A stretch of DNA of 10,298 nt, taken from positions 1 through 10,298 of the forward strand of contig MKRS01000331.1 of assembly GCA_001897035.1 (NCBI GenBank), given 5' to 3'. Made by a program: the position numbers and the translations under genes. The notes beneath the pieces are model-generated. The model made no database searches. It was given only the letters and a program-made list of their open reading frames with translations, and was not told the DNA's origin. Shown here in pieces: positions 1 through 6,321 of this stretch (position 1 is the first letter of the stretch; each line of letters opens with the position of its first letter). This stretch comes from Bacteroidales bacterium 45-6. GTDB taxonomy: Bacteria; Bacteroidota; Bacteroidia; Bacteroidales; Dysgonomonadaceae.

Positions 1-3000
1 TGCCACGCTTAGATATTGCCATCGCAGGATTGTCAGTTCCCTCTACTCCATTGGAACCCATCCAGGATGCAAATATTTTCCCACCGACAGAATATCGCCC
101 ATTGATTGTCAAGTCGATTCCTTTCCACGAAAGTGAAGTGTTTATTCCGCCATAGAAGTCCGGAATTGCCTTACCAACATCTTTCCTGTCCGTATCTGTA
201 CTGATGTCTCCGTCTCCATCAATGTCTTCATACATAATATCTCCAGCTCTTACACCATTGGCATATAACTTTTCGGGGACATCTGCATCTTTTTGATAGA
301 TACCCAACATATTGAGCATGTAAAATGTGCTGACAGGTCTTCCAACAATAAAAGAATGTACGCTACCTCCAAATAGGTTACTGCCAGATCCTGTGACGGT
401 GAATATATCCGGGGCAGTGTCATACAGCGAGACCATCTTGTTTTTCACAAACGTGATGTTGCCACCCAAGTTCCACTTGAGATCCCCTGTCAGGATTTTG
501 GCATTGATTGAATAATCCAAACCAAGATTTCTTACAGAACCAACGTTTCTGATTATATTTTCAAACCCAGACGTAGTTTGTATTGGGCTATCATACAACA
601 AATTACCTGATGCCTTACGATACAAATCCACCTCCATCGCAATTCGGCCTTTAAGCATTTCAAAATCGACTCCAAGATTTAGTTGGTTTTGAACTTCCCA
701 TTTTATGGATCGTGCATCTGAATCCAGTGAATATCCGGACTGTCCATTATAGCCCTTTCCCTTTGACGAGACTAATGAATAGGAATTGTAATAATCAATG
801 GGTCCCAGGTTTCCGGTATTCCCCCAGCTCAATCTGAATTTCAGTCCATTCACGAATTTATTCTTTGGAAAAAAAGCTTCGTCGCTTACCCTCCATCCGA
901 AGGAAGCTGCAGGAAAATATCCGTTTCTGGATTTTTTGGGGAGCTTTGAAGCTGCATCGCGCCTTAAACTTGCATTAAAAAGGTATTTGGATTTGTAATC
1001 AAGGCTGACACGTCCAAAGTAAGACTCGATATTGTAGCCACCGTAGCTAATATCATCAGCATATATGTTATCTCCAGCATTGATCAAATCAAAATCGGAA
1101 GAAGGAAATGCCCCGTAAGAATCACTTTGCGCTCCAAAATTTTCGAACGTGCGCTGGAAAAACTCATGCCCAACTAATGCACTGTAATTTATATCAGAGA
1201 AAGTGCCTTCGTAGCTTAACGTATTGGTTATCGTGTACCTGTAACTTTCATCCCTGTTTTGGGCTATTGCTTTCCAAGAGCTCTTCCTTGCATCATTTTT
1301 TTCTGTGATTTTTTTTCGTCCGTCTGTCAGATATCCGTAAAAATTGACACTCGGTGAATACTTTAGGCCTTTGATTGGCGTGAATTCAAAGCCTATGTTT
1401 CCCAGCCCGGTAAGAGCATTCGACGTCCATTTTTCTTCATTGATAAGCATCACCGGATTGTGCCTCACGATTGATGTTGTCCCGTTGACTTTGTAATTCC
1501 CATCTTGGTCATAAGGTCCGTACCAAGGTTGTTCTTCTCTGGCTGTGCGCAATACTTTCAACGAACTACTTTCCTGCTCGACTTTTCGAAGCCGTTTATT
1601 ATTTACAGCCAAACTAACATTGACTTTCAGTGTCTTACTGAATTTGTGAGACAAGTTGGTGCGGAAATTGTACTGTTCCGCCTTGCTAGTCCTGATATAG
1701 CCTTGCTGAATGCTATTTCCGATCGAGGCAAAAAAGGATGTTTTGTCATCGCCACCAGTGAGACTTACATTGTTCTCAATATTTTGGGAATGTTTGTTGG
1801 AAATAAGAGATACCCAGTCGGTTTCTTCTATCTCGTCTGGTATATCGAAGACAATATTCGCATTTTTTTGTGCATTGTAATTGTTGACAGCTGCAGTCAT
1901 GACATCTGTATATTCAGCGGAGTTTGCCATCTTTATATCTTGGGCTACGCTTCCTGTCCCAAACCGGGAATTGAATTCGATACGGCTTTTTCCTTTTTTG
2001 CCCTGTTTGGTCGTAATGATTACCACGCCGTTATTTCCGCGTGAGCCATAGATTGCTGAAGAAGAAGCATCTTTCAACACATCGATACTTTCTATGTCAT
2101 TTTGATTCATATTGGGATAACTATCCAATAAAATTCCGTCAACTACATATAGTGGCGACACGGAGCCAGTAAACGAATTGACACCCCTAATGACGACATT
2201 GGGGTTTTCACCGGGAATTCCAGAAGGTGTGAAAATCTGCACCCCTGGTATTTTTCCTTGAATGGATTGTATCGCATTCAAGCTTGCCCCTTTGTCAACA
2301 TTGTCCATCTTTATGGAAGAAATGGCTGTAGCCAGTTTTTTCTTTGCTATTGTCGAATAGCCGATCACGACAACTTCGTCTATTATTTTGGCATTATCCT
2401 TCAAAGTTATGTTCAGATTCTTTTTTGAAAGGGCTTTCACTTCTTGGGTGAGGTATCCAATGAATGAAACTTTCAGGACAGAATTTTCGGGCACGTCCAT
2501 GCTGAATTGCCCGTTGAGGTCGGTCACAGTTCCCACACCCTTGCCATTTACGGGAGTAATCGTGGCTCCAATAACAGGTTCTCCGTTCTCATCTTTTACC
2601 GTACCCCTGACTGTTATGGGGGTTGCATTTGCCACTTGCATTTCGGGTACGGCAGGTCCGTTTTTTCGCTTGATGGCAAAGTTTTTGCCGGCGCGTGTGT
2701 AGGTGAGGCCGCGGCTTGTTAATACTTGATCGAGGATTTTTTCAACTGACTGGTTCTGTGCATTAACAGAAACATCTGCATTGGAGGGAAGTTCGGAATC
2801 CATGTAAGTGAAATGGCATCCGGCTTGCTTCTCGATCTGTTCAAGGAGGCTCTTCAGTGTTGTTTTTTGTACAGACAAAGAGGCTGTTTGTGCAAGAGAG
2901 GGAGTCATGTAAGCCAGGGAGAACCAACATACAAGAATAACTTGGATAACTCGTTTGTTGAGTTTCTTCTGTCTCGGTTGGTTGTGCATTGCTTGTCGTT

Positions 3001-3004
3001 TCAT
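1..3004 (-). CDS. SusC/RagA-family TonB-dependent outer-membrane receptor with STN domain (3' end off the left edge)
   Basis: Seen: one open frame runs from the ATG at 3004 to the left edge, 1001 codons with no stop, so the C-terminus is missing (roughly 100 residues by family length). Residues 1-38 form a signal peptide with a long basic start and a hydrophobic core ending in SLA-Q. An STN (secretin/TonB N-terminal) domain follows at about 43-112, then a carboxypeptidase-regulatory-like domain at about 130-203 (VRGTVKDENGEPVIGATI). A TonB-box-like DEVVVIGYS lies at about 209-217, and then a plug with PLYVVDGI and AIYGSRGNNGVVIITTKQG. The barrel includes the typical YFGRVSLDYKSKYLF. Known of the family: it imports glycans or other large substrates with a SusD lipoprotein, powered by TonB. 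STN-bearing members signal to a FecR anti-sigma. The fecR-like gene is 58 bp upstream on the same strand, so co-transcription is likely. Met6 is an alternative start. The substrate cannot be told. Confidence 0.95.
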   Translation of the reverse strand, partial: MKRQAMHNQPRQKKLNKRVIQVILVCWFSLAYMTPSLAQTASLSVQKTTLKSLLEQIEKQAGCHFTYMDSELPSNADVSVNAQNQSVEKILDQVLTSRGLTYTRAGKNFAIKRKNGPAVPEMQVANATPITVRGTVKDENGEPVIGATITPVNGKGVGTVTDLNGQFSMDVPENSVLKVSFIGYLTQEVKALSKKNLNITLKDNAKIIDEVVVIGYSTIAKKKLATAISSIKMDNVDKGASLNAIQSIQGKIPGVQIFTPSGIPGENPNVVIRGVNSFTGSVSPLYVVDGILLDSYPNMNQNDIESIDVLKDASSSAIYGSRGNNGVVIITTKQGKKGKSRIEFNSRFGTGSVAQDIKMANSAEYTDVMTAAVNNYNAQKNANIVFDIPDEIEETDWVSLISNKHSQNIENNVSLTGGDDKTSFFASIGNSIQQGYIRTSKAEQYNFRTNLSHKFSKTLKVNVSLAVNNKRLRKVEQESSSLKVLRTAREEQPWYGPYDQDGNYKVNGTTSIVRHNPVMLINEEKWTSNALTGLGNIGFEFTPIKGLKYSPSVNFYGYLTDGRKKITEKNDARKSSWKAIAQNRDESYRYTITNTLSYEGTFSDINYSALVGHEFFQRTFENFGAQSDSYGAFPSSDFDLINAGDNIYADDISYGGYNIESYFGRVSLDYKSKYLFNASLRRDAASKLPKKSRNGYFPAASFGWRVSDEAFFPKNKFVNGLKFRLSWGNTGNLGPIDYYNSYSLVSSKGKGYNGQSGYSLDSDARSIKWEVQNQLNLGVDFEMLKGRIAMEVDLYRKASGNLLYDSPIQTTSGFENIIRNVGSVRNLGLDYSINAKILTGDLKWNLGGNITFVKNKMVSLYDTAPDIFTVTGSGSNLFGGSVHSFIVGRPVSTFYMLNMLGIYQKDADVPEKLYANGVRAGDIMYEDIDGDGDISTDTDRKDVGKAIPDFYGGINTSLSWKGIDLTINGRYSVGGKIFASWMGSNGVEGTDNPAMAISKRG

Positions 3005-3062
3005 AGCTTATTTTGATTAAGGTTAAGAGTGAATATATTTTGTTAAGAAGAAAAATCGGGAA

Positions 3063-4058
3063 TTAGTAGAATGTGATTGTAGCTTTTTCACCGACAATGG
3101 AGTAGGAGAAATGATAGTGTTGCTGGAGGATGCGAAGAGCTGCTCCCAGATTGTCTTCCTGGAAAGTTCCTGAAAAATGTTCCTTGCGGTTGCCGGTACC
3201 CGTTAAGCTGATTTCCACTCCATAGAAGATCTCCAGTTCCTTGGCTATTTCGTCAAAAGAGGACGAGCGGAATATGAGTTCTCCCCGTTTCCAGGCGGTT
3301 TCCGCATAGAGGTCGGTTTTCTCGACGGATGCTTTTCCTTCGTAAAGATTTACTACCGCTTTTTGGTTTGGTTTCAGGCTCAATGTGCGGGGATGGCTTT
3401 CTTTGGTGGTAATGTTTACTGCCCCTTCGATCAAGGATGTTTCGGAAGTGCTGTCGTTGTTGCGTGCCCTGACATTGAAAGTGGTACCTAATACCCTCAC
3501 GGTCATTGTCCGGGTTTCTACAAGAAAAGGTTTGCTCTTGTTCTTGGCGACTTGGAGCATGGCTTCACCGTTGAGGGTGATGGTGCGTGTTTTTTTTCCA
3601 AAATCGGGAGCATAAGAGATGGTTGTCGCCGAATTGAGATACACTTTGCTTCCGTCGGGCAATATCACTTCTCCACGGTCGCCGTTGTGCATGACCACGG
3701 TATATTCTTGGTTGAAGAACGCGTCGCCAGCCTTGCTTTTGAAATAGAAATAGGCGGAAAGGCTGATGAACAATGGCAGCAAGAGCATGGCAGCTATCTT
3801 TAACGCTGCAGCATACCACTTGGGGGTCGGTTGGCTAACCTCCGTTTCCCGATCAAGTCCAATCTGGCGGCTGATCCGCGCAAATTCTGGGATGTTGTGC
3901 CGTTTGGAGGTTTCAAAACGACTCCATTGTTCGGAAAATATTTCCGAAAGTTCTTTGTCACTTGCGCCTCCAAGTGCCTTTTTCAGGTGAAAATACTCCT
4001 TGTGGGAAATCTTCCTTGAGAAATAGCGGGATATCAGGTGTTGTAATTGGTCATTCAT
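3063..4058 (-). CDS. FecR-family anti-sigma factor, inner-membrane (DUF4974-type C-terminus)
   Basis: Seen: 331 residues, a usual length for Bacteroidota FecR-like proteins. The cytoplasmic N-terminal part (about 1-80) is charged and helical, as expected for a sigma-binding region. One membrane helix spans about 81-107 (WYAAALKIAAMLLLPLFISL). A periplasmic FecR domain at about 118-218 contains GDRGEVILPDGSKVYLNSAT and VRVLGTTFNVRA. The C-terminal domain at about 259-331 has the pattern LIFRSSSFDEIAKELEIFYG and FSGTF. Role known for the family: it holds an ECF sigma factor inactive until the STN domain of a loaded outer-membrane receptor signals across the periplasm. The downstream receptor does carry an STN domain. 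Oddity: the sigma gene that usually lies directly upstream is absent, and the preceding 488 bp hold no gene. Start choice: the ATG at 4058 gives MNDQLQHLISRYFSRKIS, typical of the family. Confidence 0.95.
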   Translation of the reverse strand: MNDQLQHLISRYFSRKISHKEYFHLKKALGGASDKELSEIFSEQWSRFETSKRHNIPEFARISRQIGLDRETEVSQPTPKWYAAALKIAAMLLLPLFISLSAYFYFKSKAGDAFFNQEYTVVMHNGDRGEVILPDGSKVYLNSATTISYAPDFGKKTRTITLNGEAMLQVAKNKSKPFLVETRTMTVRVLGTTFNVRARNNDSTSETSLIEGAVNITTKESHPRTLSLKPNQKAVVNLYEGKASVEKTDLYAETAWKRGELIFRSSSFDEIAKELEIFYGVEISLTGTGNRKEHFSGTFQEDNLGAALRILQQHYHFSYSIVGEKATITFY

Positions 4059-4546
4059 TTTATATCGTTTTGCTGGAGGATTTTGGTCAAGATTCTTTCG
4101 AAGTGAGATTTGTCTGATTTTTGTTGCTTATTTTACTGTAGATTTTGTAAAGTTTCTGTTTTCATTTTATATTGAGTTAGTCTCTCTTTGTGTAGTATTA
4201 CGCAGGGGGCGATTCATATTACCATCCCGTTAACTTTGTTTAACTTCCATGTGGGGGAAGACTCTTTCATCCATGTGCGTTTATGTCAATTTTGAATTTC
4301 GAAATGGAATAAATGGGGGAATGTGTAGGTGAGCGAACATTTTCTAATTCTAATCGAAGGAAAGTAGTTTGTGTTAGGATACGAAGACTCTTAGCCCTTG
4401 ACTTGTGGGGGCGGGAAACTGGGTCATGAGGTATCCTCCTCTAAGAAACGTGGCATACTTCACGAATTTGAGTGATTGCTTCGAAGGGAATTTTTTCGAG
4501 ACCAAGAAAGTGGTCTATGTGCCTTTGTAGAGCGTTTGGGGCTAAT
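4059..4546. other. Gene-free gap upstream of fecR
   Basis: No convincing gene was found on either strand. In particular, I looked on the minus strand for the sigma-70 region 2 and region 4 patterns of an ECF sigma factor and saw none. The part next to fecR is AT-rich with several runs of T, as in a Bacteroidota leader. Further out, a GC-rich patch on the minus strand (around 4196-4215) reads CGCCCCCTGCGTAATAC; it could belong to a regulated promoter, but I cannot show that. Short inverted repeats (GTTAA/TTAAC at 4229-4244; AGACCA/TGGTCT at 4499-4516) have no T run on the minus strand, so they are not obvious terminators. The promoter of the fecR-receptor unit should lie in this gap. I found no clear TAnnTTTG box for it. 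Confidence 0.5.
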
Positions 4547-5281
4547 CTACGTCGTAGTTGAAATGTCTCTTTTCTTATTTTGTATCCTGTTTCTTTTGAA
4601 TATATTCTTAAATAGATGAAAGGCAGTGTGCGTGCGTTTACCGTAGCTTTCGAATGTGTCGTTTTCGAGGTCAAAATCATTTCTCCAAGCATAATTCGGT
4701 GAAATGCAGCAATAGGTTGACTTCATTATGTTTTCATTCAGGATACTGTCTCCTTCCTGCATCAATTGGTTTTTGAGGGGGGCAATGCATGTTATGTTTC
4801 CCCGCAGGGCTTCTTCTTTGACGGCAGCCAAATTCACATCGTATTTGCTAATGATTTCCGTGTCATCAAAATTGGTCTATGAGGTATTTTCCCGGCTCAC
4901 AATTGGCCTCATCTGGAGCGAGTCGATGTCGATATGCCTAAATACCTTGAAGAAATCTTTTCCAAATTTTATGATGGTAGCCAAGCCTTTGTAAACGGTA
5001 GGCTCTGCTGCACATCCAATTTGAAGTTTGAGAGCCCTGTAGAAGAAGGCTTTTGATCGTTTCTCAATCTGCTGCACATCCAACATCTTTTTCGAAAGGT
5101 TTTTCCGGTAAGCTCCCTCGCTGAAGTGGCATATTTGGCAGCGAAGATCGCAGGCCAGCACCGGGTCCAAGAAAATGCCAAGGTATCTGCGCCGAAATAC
5201 ATGGAAGACGAAAATGCCTGCCAGATTGATGTGTGAATTGCGAATTCGTTTGGATAGTTTTAAAATTTTATAAATGTTCAT
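4547..5281 (-). pseudogene. Radical-SAM protein, broken: in-frame TAG and apparent loss of the central barrel
   Basis: Seen: starting from the ATG at 5281 (MNIYKILKLSKRIRN), the frame reaches LDPVLACDLRCQICHFSEG. This holds the CxxxCxxC motif that binds the radical-SAM 4Fe-4S cluster (cysteine codons between 5152 and 5129). LKLQIGCAAEPTVYKGLA follows. The frame then passes abruptly, near 4955, from IIKFGKD into FFKVFRHIDIDSLQMRPI. A TAG at 4879-4877 stops it. The same frame continues unbroken after the stop with TNFDDTEIISKYDVNLAAVK, then ITCIAP and DTFESYGKRTHTAFHLFKNI, to a TAG at 4547. From memory of this Bacteroidota family, a segment of roughly 80-90 residues of the barrel is missing at the abrupt junction, and the first TAG sits at a normally coding site. 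An extended start at 5314 exists but adds a poor-looking leader. Inference: a decayed gene, since both lesions would prevent a normal fold. Its original substrate is unknown. Confidence 0.8.
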
Positions 5282-5424
5282 CTGTGAATTTGATGGGATT
5301 GGCTGTTGAAACAATGTAATATATTGTATTTCAATTTTTTGATAGATAAATAACGCTGAAAATGGAATGGTTTCTATAGTCCGGGCTTTAACTTTTTATT
5401 AGCTCGTATGTTGTAGAATAATGA

Positions 5425-5432
5425 TAATTTTG
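5425..5432 (+). promoter_or_regulatory. Candidate -7 box of a Bacteroidota promoter for the metallo-hydrolase gene
   Basis: TAATTTTG fits the TAnnTTTG consensus of the primary-sigma -7 element in this phylum and lies 17 bp before the ATG at 5450. Transcription would begin only about 10 bp before the start codon, leaving a very short leader. The -33 element is weak: only TTAG at 5399-5402 falls near the expected place. The region is AT-rich, so a chance match is possible. Confidence 0.35.
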
Positions 5433-5449
5433 TGGAAAATTCTTTTTAG

Positions 5450-6088
5450 ATGAAAATTAAGCAGTTTGAATTCAATCCCATTCGGGAGAACACGTATGTG
5501 GCGTATGACGAGACGAATGAATGTGTGATTATTGACCCGGGTTGTTTTTATCCGGACGAGAAAATGGAGTTGCTGGATTTTATTCTCGACAACGATTTGG
5601 TGGTGAAGCATCTGCTGAACACTCACTTGCATTTCGATCATGTGTTTGGCTGCAAGTTTATCGAGGAACGCCTCGGAATGCTCACCCATGCCCATGCAAA
5701 GGACGAATTCCTGCTCGATAAGATGTCCACTCAATTGAAAATGTTTGGTTTCCCGGACCAAGGTGAAAAGCCATCCATCGGCACGTATATTCAGGAAAAT
5801 GATGTGATATGCTTTGGTAATCAGAAACTTGCTGTGCTTGAAGTGCCGGGACACTCGCCGGGAAGCGTTGTGTTTTACAGCGAGGAGGGACAATGCGCAT
5901 TTGTCGGGGACGTGCTTTTCAGAGGAAGCATTGGGCGCACCGATCTTGAAGGCGGCAATTTCGAGCAATTGATCGGAGGCATCCGTCAAAAGCTTTTCAA
6001 GCTTCCATCCGACACCATTGTCTATTCTGGTCATGGCCCTTGCACCACCATCGGTTACGAACAGAAGAACAATCCCTATCTGCTGTAA
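5450..6088 (+). CDS. Metallo-beta-lactamase-fold hydrolase, glyoxalase II-like
   Basis: Seen: 212 residues, complete. The metal-binding pattern of the fold is intact: THLHFDH (His59, His61, Asp63, His64), His135 in LEVPGHSPGSV, Asp154 in FVGDVLF, and His195 in VYSGHGP. GSIGRTDLEGG after Asp154 is typical of the glyoxalase II / hydroxyacylglutathione-hydrolase-like branch, which binds two metal ions, usually zinc or iron. There is no signal peptide, so the protein should be cytoplasmic. Known of the family: hydrolysis of thioesters such as S-lactoylglutathione, or related compounds. Bacteroidota members are short, lack the C-terminal helical substrate domain of true glyoxalase II, and their physiological substrate is mostly unproven. 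The start at 5450 gives the family-typical MKIKQFEFNPIRENTYV. The gene reads toward gcvP with a 233-bp spacer, so it could share transcription with it or not. Confidence 0.93.
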   Translation: MKIKQFEFNPIRENTYVAYDETNECVIIDPGCFYPDEKMELLDFILDNDLVVKHLLNTHLHFDHVFGCKFIEERLGMLTHAHAKDEFLLDKMSTQLKMFGFPDQGEKPSIGTYIQENDVICFGNQKLAVLEVPGHSPGSVVFYSEEGQCAFVGDVLFRGSIGRTDLEGGNFEQLIGGIRQKLFKLPSDTIVYSGHGPCTTIGYEQKNNPYLL

Positions 6089-6103
6089 ACCGGACTTTTT
6101 TTG

Positions 6104-6119
6104 CGTATATACGTATATA
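6104..6119. repeat. Tandem CGTATATA x2 forming a palindrome
   Basis: Two exact 8-bp units lie head to tail, and the inner 14 bp (TATATACGTATATA, 6106-6119) are a perfect palindrome. The site is 16 bp after the stop of the hydrolase gene and directly follows a run of seven T. It could be a protein-binding site or a simple AT-rich slip product. No function can be read from it. Confidence 0.5.
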
Positions 6120-6152
6120 TAATAAGAATGATTTGTTGTCGTGAAATGTATA

Positions 6153-6214
6153 AGCCGATAGCCAATAGTTTTTAGCCATTAGCCTTTTCTAACAGCTATC
6201 AGCTAATAGCTAAG
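6153..6214. repeat. Degenerate 7-bp tandem repeat (AGCYNNN) between the hydrolase gene and gcvP
   Basis: Five 7-bp units run without a gap from 6153: AGCCGAT, AGCCAAT, AGTTTTT, AGCCATT, AGCCTTT. After a 6-bp interruption come three more at 6194: AGCTATC, AGCTAAT, AGCTAAG. The first block carries AGCC and the second AGCT, so the two halves also form a loose inverted repeat (for example GCCGATAGCC against the reverse complement GCTGATAGCT). A 7-bp period rules out an in-frame protein repeat. The rest of the 6089-6321 spacer holds no gene. It contains one weak hairpin (GGGAGG/CCTGCC, 6274-6293, one mismatch) and no recognisable riboswitch. Confidence 0.7.
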
Positions 6215-6321
6215 GGCATATTTTGCGTTAGAAAATACAACAATTTATTCTGCTAATTACATAGATTGAATGCGGGAGGTTCATTTTCCTGCCTATTAAC
6301 GGACTATAACTATCTATTTTT

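Noticed and set aside
1505..2044. A 179-codon plus-strand open frame opposite the receptor gene
   Set aside because: The minus-strand receptor frame is continuous through this stretch and gives typical SusC sequence.
4388..4440. A 17-codon minus-strand ORF (MTQFPAPTSQGLRVFVS) preceded by AGGAGG
   Set aside because: It is too short and has no known counterpart. A strong Shine-Dalgarno sequence means little in this phylum.
4441..4692. An 83-codon minus-strand open frame at the 3' end of the radical-SAM remnant
   Set aside because: Most of it is another frame of the remnant. The extra part (about 4441-4546) has no motif I recognise.
5399..6034. A 211-codon minus-strand open frame opposite the metallo-hydrolase gene
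   Set aside because: The plus strand encodes the complete metal-binding pattern. The antisense product shows no recognisable domain.
6089..6321. A glycine riboswitch ahead of gcvP
   Set aside because: The spacer shows heptamer repeats and one weak hairpin but none of the conserved core of a glycine aptamer.
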